Below, one piece after another: positions 45,991 to 56,826 of a DNA stretch of 57,329 nt. The translations under genes were made by a program, and so were the position numbers. The notes beneath the pieces were generated by a model. The model ran no database searches. It was not told the DNA's origin and worked only from the letters and a program-made list of their open reading frames with translations. The DNA lies in the NCBI GenBank assembly GCA_002633005.1, contig NMRA01000138.1, positions 592,274 to 649,602 of the forward strand. Direction: 5' to 3'. Positions within the stretch are counted from its first letter, which is position 1, and the number at the start of each line of letters is the position of its first letter. This stretch comes from Phoronis australis (Eukaryota > Phoronida > Phoronidae).

Positions 45991-48900
45991 CTGAAAGAAA
46001 ACACAAGATAGATGACTGTATACACTTTGTGGTTTAAAAAAGTGACGAAATCTTGTATGCACAGTGAAAAGTCCAACATTTAGGACAGTCTTTATAATAG
46101 AGAGACTCATGCAACACTAATTAAGCTGAACTACCACACTTCAAACTGAAATAAAATCAAATTAGTGAGAACAAATCTTCCTGTGGAAACAACCAATGAA
46201 CTTTATTACGCCCACAATTTTATTAAATGAATAGAAAAGCCTACTCATCACGTAAAAAAAACTGATAGGTTCCATCCCATAACATAAACCAAAACAATGT
46301 TTTTCAGGTGTCACTGCAAATGATTTTAAAATTACACTCCTTTCCACTGACTGGATAAACAAGAAACTAAGAAATAAGCAAGCCAAGACTATTAAATTAC
46401 ACCAAAGATTGCATCGGTATCCAGAGAGAATTTGCGGGATCTCTTCTACAGCATTTCTCATTGTCAGCTTGTATGCATAGGGTAACACCACATATAACTT
46501 GTGGACATGTAAGTTCATTCATAAGTGATGTTTTAGGGAGTGAGATTTCACTTCTGCGTGAACAGATGGCATGTGCTGCAAATTTATTTAAACTGAGGTT
46601 CATTTCAATCATTTACTTTTTATGACTGTTGCTTTATAAACCTTGCATCAAAAGGGATGTTGTAGTGGACCTGTGGTTTCAATTTTTGGTGAGCTCAAGT
46701 GACACGTGCTGTTTTCCATAAGTTGTTTACACGCCAACACGATATTGGTTATGTCATCAGATATCGGTTATGTCATCAGATATCGGTTATTTCATCAGAT
46801 ATAGGTTATGTCATCAAGTATCGGTTATGTCATCAGGTATCGGTTATGTCATCAGATATCGATTATGTCATCAGGTATCGGTCATGTCATCAGGTATCGG
46901 TCGTGTCATCAGGTATAGGTCAAGTCATCAGGTATCAGTCATGTCATCAGATATCGGTCGTGTCATCAGATATAGGTCATGTCACCAGATATAGGTCATG
47001 CCACCAGACATAGGTCATGTCATCAGATATAGGTCATGTCATCAGATATAGGTCATGTCATATGTCATATCATCAGATATAGGTCATGTCACCAGATATA
47101 GGTCATGTCACCAGATATAGGTCATGTCACCAGATATAGGTCATGTCACCAGATATAGGTCATGTCACCAGATATAGGTCATGTCACCAGGTATAGGTTG
47201 TCACCAGGTAAAGGTTATGTCATCAGATATACCGTATTTGCCGTAATAACCGCCCAGGGTGCTTAGAAAAGTTCGTTTCAGGGGGGCGCTTATTATAACC
47301 CAAGGCCGTTGAAACCCGGTCTCCGAAACGGGTGAAACCGGAAGCTAAGATTCATTATATTTACGCTCTGTGACGTATCTGTAACCAATAAAAGACTTTC
47401 TACAAAACCATGGTGCATTGCTAACAAACTTTGCTGCTAAATTACGATCATTTTACAGAAAATTATGCTGAAATCCCAGGGCGAAAACTCGGCGACTGCC
47501 TGCCTCGCAATCGTTGATATGGCGACTTGAATGCTTGAATAAAAATACGGTTTCAACTCAAGCAAATTACCTGAAATCCTCCTTAAGATTTCCAAGTTTG
47601 GCGTGCCTAAGATTTTTAAGTTCCCGTGGAGTCGGGATCACAGCAGGTTTAAGTACAAATGTGTGCTGATATCGTGCCATCTACATGTATGATCGGCAAC
47701 ATGAGAAAAATGTCTGGACAAACACACAATGGCTATGTTGTTGTCATGTGACGTTTGTTTAGAAGTTGCCTGCATTTGTGAGTAAGCGAGCGCGTGCGTG
47801 TCACCAGAGTGCATTTGCCAGAGCAGAGACCGTCTTTTGGCCAGAGCCACGAAATCTAACGATCTAGATGTGCATTGTATCTAAAGAAATTTGCACAAGT
47901 CAAGCAGTAGGCCTAAACCAGAGCGTCTAAATTCACTCAACACTTGCCGGTCTCATGTGCTAAAAACGTTCGACATTAGTCTCGGTAAGGCCATATTAGT
48001 CGCCGTGTGGCTGGATGCATACGTGACTATCTGACAGTTATTTTCCGGTGTAAGGGTGTGTAAGCATTCACTGTCAGTGGTTATTTTATTGGATATTTGG
48101 CTTAAAAACACCAGTTATGGTTAATCAAACAATTCATTTTAAAAATAATGCAAACATTTTTTATAGTATGAGAAACTGTCGGAAATTAGTGCCAATATTC
48201 ATTTCTTGCCGATGCTATGCTACCCGTTTCATGAATGGATAGTTCCCGACTAATGCCTTTGATGACAGGTTCATGTATGTAGCGCGCGCTTCCTGGCTAC
48301 GTGCTTTTAACACTCGCAATATCAGCAGAACTTTTGTGTTCGTTCTGAGGCATGGCGGAAGTTTGAAGTGTATAGTCACGGCTAAACACCGACATAACGG
48401 CGAGGCTCGTGGTCTACAAATTCTGCACACAATGATTCTTTTCAGGACTGTAGGATACTATTGATAAATTGAAGACGTTACTGTACAATTTTAGGACTGT
48501 AGGTAAGGCATTTTTCGCACATACACGTTCATGGACTGGGCGCTTATTTTAGCAAAGTCTGAAAATACGTGGGGGGCGCTTATAGGGGCATGAGCGGTTA
48601 TTACGGCGAATACGGTAGGTTATGTGATCAGATATAGGCTATATCATCAGATATAGGTTATGTCATCAGATGTAGGTTATCTCATCAGATTTTTAAGACC
48701 AGACAACAGTCTCACAATGCATTTGCTGCGTCGTTGATGAAATCCCCCGAACTGAACTGAAGGTGTCAAATTTTGGACTAGTTAACATATCCATGGTTTT
48801 CTAAAGGATGTTGTGTCTTGTAAATACACATGATGTTCTTTAATCCAATACAAATAAGCACTTAATTGTACACACCGTTTCACGACAGGTTTTTTTGGTA

Positions 48901-51900
48901 AATGGCCTAGTGTAGTTTTCACTAATAATTTTTCAGACAACTGGACAAGAGGAAAATGTAATTTCGTTCATGTAAACATTGTAACTGGTTCTACCATAAC
49001 ACCAAATGTAATTGGCTGAGAAGTACTTTAAAGTGACACTATTGGTGTAAAAAGTGAATTGATGAGAACATCCCTAGAGAGGATTTGTACCGGCAACAGT
49101 CAGATGCTCTGCTGGATGAGCTAAACCTCACTCGATAAATGGCAGAGTAATTTAAGTGTATTTAAGTGGCCAAGTCACCGCCTTCAGTTTCAGCTATTGT
49201 CTGCCAAACAATGTTAATAATTGGAGATTTGTAATAAAATCACCAAACCAACATATTTTTTAGCTCTGGTCAAAGTTAATAACTTCAAAAAGTCTATTCC
49301 GTCTAACAATAACCAAGAAAATGTACTTTTTGTCCACATAAACAATAATATCCCTTTAATGTATTTGGTTAACTGTTAAAGCGAATTCGAGGCACACCTA
49401 GATGAATATCTTACTTGGGCACACCAAGACTGCTGTTTAGCAGCATCAAGCAAATGGCGAGCAGATGCCACGTCCATTATCTGTTGATGAAGAATGCCTT
49501 TTAACAACTCACGAAAGTTATTCCATGCGACCTGCAAAGTTAATAATCCTTGTCACATCGGCACGACACTTGTTGACACAAGTATGCAAGAAACCTCTGT
49601 AGTTTACAATGCATAATAAATATATTCAAATAAACTATTGTTTCCCCCGTCATGACGTCTCATTCTCTTCACAGCGCTGGTAACGACTATCACGGTGGTA
49701 ATATTCTAATTATAGTACACCTTGGCCACCTCACTAATTGTCCTGTTAATTCCCCTTTATTCTCGGTCATCAGGGGAGATTACTCTGACGGTGATTTTGA
49801 CTTCATGATGGAGTATTCTGGGTAATTTTGTATATTAATAAAAGAACTATAGTACTTATGCATATTACCTCCAGTTCTTTACGGAATTTGGCATTCCCTA
49901 ATATGTACATATGTTTTTGGCGTTAAGTTCAACATTGAAATTGTAAGATTGAATGGGAGGTGTTTTGCTTGAAACCATCAGTAATTACATATGATGCTTC
50001 AGTTTGAAGCAAAGCGTTAGACTTAAGTATGCATTACAGATACAAATATATGAATCTGATCATCAAAACCATTACACTAGAGGCTAATTTTAACTACTGT
50101 AACAGATGAGCAGCACACAAGGCACACTCTCAGACAAATCCTGGCCACTAATTTGGAAGTCCAAGTGGAATCAAAATAACAGAAATAGACCTACCTCATT
50201 ATGAGCCAGTCTTTGTAAATTCCATATTTGCCTTGGGCACAGTAAATCGTCTAAAGTTGTCTCTGGTGTCCAGATGGAAAATGCATCATGAAAAATCAGA
50301 GTACAGTCATCATGGTGAAGCACTGAAAAGATAGAACAGTGTAATGTGAGTGAAATAGTCTAAAGAAGTTGGATTGACTGAATGATGTATTGTGAGTGAA
50401 ATAGTCAATAGTTGGATTGACTGAATGAAGTATTGTGAGTGAAATAGTCAATAGTTGGATTGACTGAATGATGTATTGTGAGTGAAATAGTCAATAGTTG
50501 GATTGACTGAATGATGTATTGTGAGTGAAATAGTCAATAGTTGGATTGACTGAATGATGTATTGTGAGTGAAATAGTCTAAAGAAGTTGGATTGACTGAA
50601 TGAAGTATTGTGAGTGAAATAGTCTAAAGAAGTTGGATTGACTGAATGATGTATTGTGAGTGAAATAGTCAATAGTTGGATTGACTGAATGATGTATTGT
50701 GAGTGAAATAGTCAATAGTTGGATTGACTGAATGATGTATTACAATGTAACATAGTTGACTAACTTCATTTCATCTTTTAAAGAAACAACAGCACCAAAG
50801 ACGGTCCTACAATCCTTCATTATTTCTTGTGACTATATGTATAGCATCAAGTTGGTGTGAGCTGTCTCACGACAATTGATACGCTTCGCACAATATCAGT
50901 TCTTGGTGACAGCATTAATAGACAGAACATGACAAAATGTTTAGCAATCACTACCATGCTGAATATTAACTCTAACTCGCAGAGACATAGTAAACGTAGG
51001 TATTAGTTGTAAGGCAAAATAAAAAGTTAACGGAAACGCATCTTAACAGCATAAGAATCCACACATGAGTGACTCATCCATTTAATGTAATCTTTAAGTG
51101 AAGTTAGCAGCGAGTTAAAATTTCAATGTAAATATAACATGTTTCTCACAACTGAAAAGGTGAAGTTAAGCAAAATGTTTGACATTATGATCATTCAAAC
51201 CTTTTTTGATTGAACGACTTTTGTGCATTTCAACACATGTGATCTCGTTTACAAGCACACTTACCCAATGAGCAGACTAAGTCAATTGTCAACTGAGCAA
51301 GGTTTTTCTTCATTGGGGAAAGCAAGTCCTATAAAAAATCAGACTACTTGATAGAACGTGTACTATGCAGGCTGTACACAGAACAAAATGCTACCATTCT
51401 AGCACTTCAAATACAACGAAGCATTAACTAGGTCAAACAAAAACTTGAAACTAAAAATAAAGCAAACCAGCTATTGTGAATCTTTCCTTTGAAACAATCA
51501 ATGAACTCCAAACAGTCCAGTGTAATTACTAGGAACACAAACTCGCCATATTAAAACATCAAAACAAAGGGTTCCAACCCAAATCATGAAACAAAATAAC
51601 GGTTTTCAAAGACGGCAATTCAACAGGCTTTAAAACTGATGAAAAAGCTGCACAGTTGAGAGAATACTGTAAAAGCTACAGGGACATTTAAAGCATGTAA
51701 ACAAATTACAGTTTCATTAACTAATTGGATGGAGGCATAATAATTAGACATCAATAATCACAATGAAACGATCTTAATCAAAAAGACTTAAAAGATAACA
51801 TCACTCAACTTTTAGTCAATAAAGATAGCTCCTTAAACTGTAAGCTCACCTTGTCATACTTTAATACAAGAGATACTTCTTTAAGAACTGACCGTATCAC

Positions 51901-54900
51901 CTCAGTACACCTGGTGTCTGAATCAGTAACTATTGCATTGACAAGATCCTGTAACAGTAAAATATTAGCTGTTAATAAAATGTTTTATGTGTGTTTAGAG
52001 ACCTTGGGATTTTTCGGCAAATTTTCGGCAATTTTGACCAAAAACATATTTCGACTATCGCAGCATACATAGGGTTTTGATTCAGATATTACGCCTCCTC
52101 TGTTCTAACTACCTTTGATGAGACAGGGTCCAATGAACAAAGAGCAATAAAAGAAGAAATTATAGATTTGGTCACACTGACCCATAGGGATACAGCCTAG
52201 GTAGTTAGTTTATTAAATTAACAGTATTGCACAGATTCTGAACAATCTGAAGTAAATTTTGCATAACTGCGATTACATAACTTACCTTCAAATTAGAAAG
52301 CACCTTAGAAGGAACATGATCACTGATAATACATTCTTGTTGTCTATCTCCATCCTCAGCTACAGTGCCACTAGCGCCACAGTTTACTTGACACCCAACA
52401 CCACCAGTGTCCAATGCATAAGAGTCTGAACCCCATTCACCGCCTCTCAAAGGAAGCATGTTACTGCTCTTATCACAAGAGTCTACTTTCTTATCAACCA
52501 AACTCATATTATCATTGGTATAATCATCATTGGTTGCCATGGCAACAGACATCACAATATCATCATTCTTGTTATTGCACAATTCAAAATTGTTTATATC
52601 ACAGACAGAATTATTGTTGCTTTCCGCTCTTACATTTCTCACGTCAAATCCACCACTTTCAAACTGACGAGTTCCATGATCATTTGCCCTCTGGCTGCAG
52701 ACTTCACCTGACAGTGTAATCAGATGAACCCTCCGGGGTGATTTGACACTAGAGCTACCCTTGTCACAAGTTTCCGCATTGTCATACAAAATGGGTGCCT
52801 CTAGACTGCTGACATCACTTGACAATGTAATCAAATTAACTCTTCGCGAAGGTTTGGTAGCAGTACTTGCTTTTCCACAACTAGTCAGTGATCCCAATGA
52901 CTCATCACTCAGTTTACGGTCTTTAGGCTTGATTAAAGAAACATCAGCACTATCATATGACCCAACCTGTTCTCTGTTCTTGACATCAACAACACTGGAA
53001 GACTGGTTGAGACTGGGCTGCTCTGTAATGGAGTCCAGGCTCACAGTACTGAGATTGGTAGGAAGTGTCAAACTGGGGGAGCCCATGTTGATGTTACCAG
53101 CAGGAAGTGATGCATTGTGGGATGTACTTGTCATCTGCTTGAGTTGTTTATCAAACTCACTTTGAAGATCTTTGATGAATGATGCTTCAAAGAACATGAG
53201 AGACAACTAAGAACAAAAAACAAACAAACAAACAAACACACAGGCACTATTCAAGGAAAACGATAAAAATTTAAAAAACTGAGAAACGATTTGTGATGTA
53301 TAAGAGAATCATGAAAGCTGTGGAAATGTCATTAAAGAAAGGTCGTCAACAAACACGGCCGAAATCCAACCTAGCAAATCAAAATATCTTAGGCATAAAA
53401 CCTTATTACCTGTTAAGTTGAAAAATATTGCATAAAACCATTTTGTTTATCAAAATAAGCAGAAATGTGACAAAACTGCTTGGCAAAATGATTAAAATGT
53501 CATCAAACAGGCAGGAAAAAACTTTCACTGACTAGATGACCAAATAGTTACCAGAACTAGCATGACTGGAAATCCATGCTTGAACTTTGTCCAGAGCAAT
53601 CCGACCAGATATCATAGAAGCGGTACTGACGACATTGCTGGTCATATCTTCAGGAAGAATCAGTGATAAGATGTCAATAACTTTGGTACTGCAGTAGCTG
53701 AAACATTTAAAGAATCCTTGAATCCTTCCATTTTGCAATACTTTATTTAGTGGATTATTGAAATATGTACATAAAGCCATAGGCCCAAAGTATAACATGT
53801 ACAAGACAGAACATTGTCAGGTGTGTTACAAACTGACACTTGAGAGCATGATGAACGAATTTTAGAAGTAGGATATCCAGAGTTCTAATGAGAGATACAA
53901 ATTTAGGTGTCGTGGGAGAATGACAAAAACGATCACTTAATAAGTACTTAACCAGAAGGTCTAGGTAGGAACTGCAAACTAACACAAGCTGGTATTCGTC
54001 CTCTACACATCCCGAATTACATAACTCACACAACCTATTTTCATAGGCAATATTTGTGTGGTGACCTCTCTTATAGTCAGTTAGAAAGCACTCTTCATTA
54101 CAGTACATGTTAAATAACTGTAAATGAAAATTTGGTTTTCTCACATGACCTGGAATGTGTTACGACACGACTGGTTAATAACACCGAGTACGTATTACAC
54201 GGGCGAATCACAATGTAGTGCAAAGTAGAAATCCATGCGCCTTACATTTTATCGTCTGCAAAACACTAAAACAACCAAACGCACGCCAACCAAACAATGT
54301 CGGAATTCTGAGAAGGTGACAAGGTTATGATTAACAAATACGGTGTCGCAACTGTATGTACTCCCAGGCAGAAGGACATGCAAACAACTTCTTTAACGGG
54401 TCTATCTTTGGTGGCGAATTCCACATCCACGTTCATTCAAACGGAGACGAGCCCAACTCAAGAAACGCGTCGAGACTGTCTAGCTGTGCTGTCTCAAGGT
54501 CAATTCAGTGCTCACGCGCGGGGATGCCTTGCTGACTGTTATTTATGAACATTTTTTAAGTTTTAATATTACAACTTCAAAGACTATTTATTAGATTCTA
54601 ACTTGAATATTTGCTACGAAAGCTGACTACAATTTACAATAATATTGTTGAGCTTAAAATAACTGAATTACTTTATATTGCGCAGGCGTGTTTTTACAAA
54701 AATTGCGTCATGTGGTTGAAAGTTTTAGACATGTCGAGTTTTTCAGCAAAAAAGTTCATGTGAGAAAACAAATCCTACACTCACCTCAGATTTATGACAT
54801 GGGCAAAACACCTCTTGCAAAGTTCGTCAAAATCCCTCGGCAAGCCTCCAGATAGGTTTTGCCCATATCATAAACCTGAGACTCATGTAGGATTCTCTAT

Positions 54901-56826
54901 ATCCCATCACGATGTGGAATGACTTGACACTAAAACAGCTACTCTGATGGTAAATCCCGTTTGCACTCAGCCACCATGGCAGACATTCTACTCTGACAGT
55001 ATATCCCCTTTGCACACCGCTGTCATGAAAGACATTCTACTTGGCCCGAGTACTCTCAGCGGGAATTAAGGTTTATTTTATCCCATGACTTTTGCCGTGT
55101 ACACTACGTGAAGTTCAGTTACACTATTTGTTACTTGTATATGTGAGGATGAATTCTCCATTGAAGATGGTGCCAACTGAAGAACTTGAACCATTGAATT
55201 TTAGAAAGTTAGTTTGTATCAGCTCACCTTGCACAATGTTCCTGGCTGTATTGCTTTGTCTTCTTACAAATCTCACTAGCAATCAAATGAAGATCATTTG
55301 CAGTCTTACTCTAAAAGAGAAGTATCACAACAATTGATGACATTAAATGAGACAAATAACTGTTTACTGTGGCGAGACCAAAATTTGGGACACCTTTTGG
55401 AATCTGCAACAAGCCAATACAAAGGCACCAATAGGGAGTTGAACAAGAGCAATGTGGAGCTTGATATGAGCCTACCGTGTGCATCGCATATAGCAAAGAT
55501 ACAAGGGATGACCATCACTTTAAACATTCCCATCAGAGGGAGCCCTGCTAGTAAACTTAAAATAGGCTCTAAAGGGTACAAAGCAAATCAGCAAAGATGC
55601 TCTTCTCAATAGGAACACGTCTGCCACGCTTCATCATAATTCTTTAAGAACTTTGTAGAGTTGGGAGGAGGGCAGTAAAAAACTAAACAAAAACAATAAA
55701 TGGGACACTTAGGGATGCTTTGTTAATTAAATCTCAGGGCTTATGCTGTTGTCTACAATGATTATTCGTCAAATTTACAAAACATCTACAAAAGAATTGA
55801 ATAGATACCAAGAAAATGCAGAGTAAAACAAAATTGCCACAACAGTCGGACCTGTCCAAAAATCATCATGTTTCTAGTACAAAGATTAGATTCCAGAAAT
55901 CTGCTACTTTTGTGCAAACTCAAGATAAAGAGTTATTAGAGTGTGCTCAAATACATTATAGTTTATGCATGTGAGTTTCTAGTTCAAGTTTGCACTTGAA
56001 AACCGTTATATTCATGCTACAAACTCGAGTAAAAACTCGACTTGAACTTTTAACCTTAATGTTGGGTTTATCAACTGCAAACTAGGACTAAAAATTATCC
56101 ATGTAAGTCATTATGTACTCGAGCATAGAATAATAGACACTTACCTTGAGTTTGCACAAAAGTAGAATAGAAAATGCCAATAAAGATAATTTTGAGTTCC
56201 AATTCGAGTAAAATGATTAAAAACCAGGCCCAGGTGTTTCGAAAATATCACAGTGGACGCCGGATGGACAGGTACAATTTCACAGTAAGCACACTGCGTA
56301 TCTCACGTGCATCATATAACCAATGACCCTGTTTGTGACAGGAAAATTCAAGAGGCAAAGAGCGTATTAAATGTTCATGAGCACAATTGCTGCAAAGAAC
56401 TAACAGGCAGTCATCACAATCAAATGTTTGGGAAAATTGCGCACTTTTCGCCATTCATATCCAAACTCACTGGAAACAGTTTGTTAATTTTGAAGAATCC
56501 AACCAACAGGTATACCACCAACATAATATCCCCCAGTAAACACTTATCACTATTGAAGAATCTAACCAAAAGGTATACCACCAACAGGTATACCACCAAC
56601 ACAATATCCCCCAGTAGACCCTTATCACTACCTTGTTCACAGGTGATCCTGCAACATGATTCTGAGCCACAAAGATCACTTTTTGCAAGCTGTCCTTTTT
56701 CGCTGGTCCAATGACCTCGGCTCGAAGCCTCCTGATGAAGTTTGAGGCAACTTGCTCGGCTACGAAGTCGACGTTGCGCCGCAGGGAAGATGGATGATTG
56801 TGGAAAAAATTTTCCTCCAAACGCAA
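45925..56826 (-). CDS. CDAN1: Codanin-1, C-terminal part (gene runs off the right edge)
   Basis: Ortholog of human codanin-1, a cytosolic protein that binds and sequesters the H3-H4 chaperone ASF1 and works with CDIN1; human defects cause congenital dyserythropoietic anaemia type I. Minus-strand exons in order: 56826-56632, about 54845-54785, 53697-53552, 53184-52286, 51948-51850, 51328-51265, 50322-50195, 49531-49415, 45990-45925. Landmarks against human: SLRRNVDFVAEQVASN (human SLRRTVEFVAERIGSN), LILPEDMTSNVV (LLPEETPAAVL), IALDKVQAWISS, LLSPMKKNLAQLTIDLV, LLCPRQIWNL and FRELLKGILHQQIMDV. All joins from 54785 to the stop are in phase. The join from 56632 to the next exon is not, so a small exon may be missed. 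A roughly 260-residue insert in exon 53184-52286 is absent from human. The N-terminal exons lie beyond 57329. Confidence 0.93.
46739..48690. repeat. 19-bp satellite (interrupted) in CDAN1 intron
   Basis: Tandem units of ATCAGATATAGGTCATGTC with variants (ATCGGTTATGTC, ACCAGATATAGG) at 46739-47231 and again at 48616-48690. Neighbouring variants cluster, as expected of unit-by-unit amplification. The gap is a transposon inserted inside the array. Confidence 0.92.
47232..48615. mobile_element. 1.38-kb TIR transposon inserted at TA inside the satellite
   Basis: Inverted ends CCGTATTTGCCGTAATAACC and the complement of GGTTATTACGGCGAATACGG, flanked by TA on both sides (47230-47231, 48616-48617). 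Removing it restores AGATATAGGTTATG, the satellite unit. The word GGGGGGCGCTTAT occurs near both ends in direct orientation. No transposase is recognised. A TA target is typical of Tc1/mariner-like elements, but the family is not identified. Confidence 0.85.
49415..49531 (-). CDS. CDAN1: CDAN1 exon
   Basis: Acceptor aactttgcag, donor gtaaga, 39 codons, phase 0 in and out. VAWNNFRELLKGILHQQIMD then VASARHLLDAAKQQSWCAQ aligns with human WDLLLFLLRELVEKGLMG...CLGSLHQAQWP. Confidence 0.93.
50195..50322 (-). CDS. CDAN1: CDAN1 exon
   Basis: Acceptor tatcttttcag, donor gtaggt, phase 1 in, 0 out. HDAFSIWTPETTLDDLLCPR and QIWNLQRLAHNE align with human LLSLWKEDF...LLLSPRNVGLLADTRPRE. Confidence 0.92.
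50342..50741. repeat. 43/46-bp minisatellite, about 9 units
   Basis: Units of TTGGATTGACTGAATGATGT and ATTGTGAGTGAAATAGTCAA with tail TAG; some units carry TCTAAAGAAG instead (46 bases). It begins 20 bases upstream (in gene sense) of the acceptor of exon 50322-50195. Confidence 0.93.
51265..51328 (-). CDS. CDAN1: CDAN1 exon
   Basis: Acceptor ttttatag, donor gtaagt, phase 0 in, 1 out. DLLSPMKKNLAQLTIDLVCS aligns with human [20 protein letters not shown]. Confidence 0.93.
51850..51948 (-). CDS. CDAN1: CDAN1 exon
   Basis: Acceptor tactgttacag, donor gtgagc, exactly 33 codons, phase 0 in and out. DLVNAIVTDSDTRCTEVIRS then VLKEVSLVLKYDK aligns with human DVLSLAVGPRD...LEQLLGQLGQTL. Confidence 0.92.
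52286..53184 (-). CDS. CDAN1: CDAN1 long exon with lineage-specific insert and two RRVxLITL motifs
   Basis: Acceptor ttctttgaag, donor gtaagt, 899 bases, phase 1 in, 0 out. It starts ASFIKDLQSEFDKQLKQM and ends DHVPSKVLSNLK, both matching human (ALIRREVKAAVSRTL and LPSHLISEIK). Between them lie about 260 serine- and asparagine-rich residues where human has about 30. Two repeats, PSRRVNLITLSSDVSS (52820-52852 for its core) and SPRRVHLITLSGEVCS (52709-52741), resemble ASF1-binding B-domains. Confidence 0.93.
53552..53697 (-). CDS. CDAN1: CDAN1 exon: LILPED block
   Basis: Acceptor aaatgtttcag, donor gtaact, phase 2 in, 1 out. It encodes YCSTKVIDILSLILPEDMTS and NVVSTASMISGRIALDKVQA, then WISSHASS. 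Human has FCQRKS...LLPEETPAAVL...NIAVGLATEKACAWLSA. Confidence 0.94.
53770..54144 (-). pseudogene. Non-LTR retrotransposon (LINE) C-terminal fragment
   Basis: A minus-strand frame reads HHTNIAYENRLCELCNSGCV, then EDEYQLVLVCSSYLDLLVKY and ALKC. This is the pattern RLCxxC...VEDExHxxxxCxxYxxLR...ALK seen at the C-terminus of many animal LINE reverse-transcriptase proteins. Nothing of the reverse transcriptase itself is seen upstream, so this is a 5'-truncated relic. It lies in a CDAN1 intron in the same sense as the gene. Confidence 0.75.
54771..54894 (-). repeat. 39-bp inverted repeat covering a CDAN1 splice donor
   Basis: Arms 54771-54809 and 54856-54894 match at 32 of 39 positions around a 46-base loop. 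In minus-strand RNA five of the seven mismatches become G-U pairs. The donor at 54784/54785 lies in one arm and the exon core in the loop. Confidence 0.85.
54785..54845 (-). CDS. CDAN1: CDAN1 exon (start uncertain)
   Basis: Donor CTGAG|gtgagt is clear, and the phase-2 exit joins the next exon to give ...HVINLSYCSTKV. Peptide LPRDFDELCKRCFAHVINL resembles human LLEILCSQLCPHG. The acceptor is weak (ctggag at 54846-54851) and its phase does not fit the exon upstream, so the start or an intermediate exon is unsettled. The exon sits in a strong hairpin (54771-54894). Confidence 0.55.
54895..56631. other. CDAN1 intron, without recognised coding sequence
   Basis: Frames at 55092-55337 and 55298-55612 (plus strand, 81 and 104 codons) are not recognised and look incidental or transposon-derived. 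Two imperfect copies of GGCAGACATTCTACT occur near 54978 and 55027. A MITE lies at 55904-56165 and short repeats of GGTATACCACCAACA near 56510-56600. Confidence 0.5.
55904..56165. mobile_element. 262-bp MITE in CDAN1 intron
   Basis: Ends CTACTTTTGTGCAAACTCAA and TTGAGTTTGCACAAAAGTAG are perfect inverted copies. No clear target duplication was found and there is no coding content. Confidence 0.75.
56632..56826 (-). CDS. CDAN1: CDAN1 exon: FVAEQVASN block
   Basis: Acceptor ccatgtcag before 56826, donor AACAAG|gtagtg, 65 codons in phase 0. It encodes LRLEENFFHNHPSSLRRNVD, then FVAEQVASNFIRRLRAEVIG and a helix ending SPVNK. Human codanin-1 has the FFH...PPSLRRTVEFVAERIGSN block here. Confidence 0.92.

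Noticed and set aside
46699-47013. Plus-strand frames of repeated RYRLCHQVSVMSSDIG
   Set aside because: Translation of the 19-bp satellite inside a CDAN1 intron; three units (57 bp) keep the frame open by chance.
46739-48690. Repeat-spacer pattern that might suggest a CRISPR array
   Set aside because: Repeats abut without unique spacers, and the surrounding genes are spliced animal genes.
50448-50672. Minus-strand repeat peptide NPTSLDYFTHNTSFSQS
   Set aside because: Product of the 43/46-bp minisatellite next to a CDAN1 exon; no coding evidence.
52414-53165. Plus-strand frames of 101 and 140 codons
   Set aside because: They are antisense shadows of the long CDAN1 exon, which has matched splice sites and homology at both ends.
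53740-53804. Upstream extension of the CDAN1 exon (frame beginning near 53804)
   Set aside because: The frame crosses a good acceptor (tttcag before 53697), and phase with the neighbouring exon is only right when starting there.
55298-55612. 104-codon frame with a coiled-coil look within a CDAN1 intron
   Set aside because: No recognised family, an antisense frame of similar length, and a non-ATG start; insufficient support.
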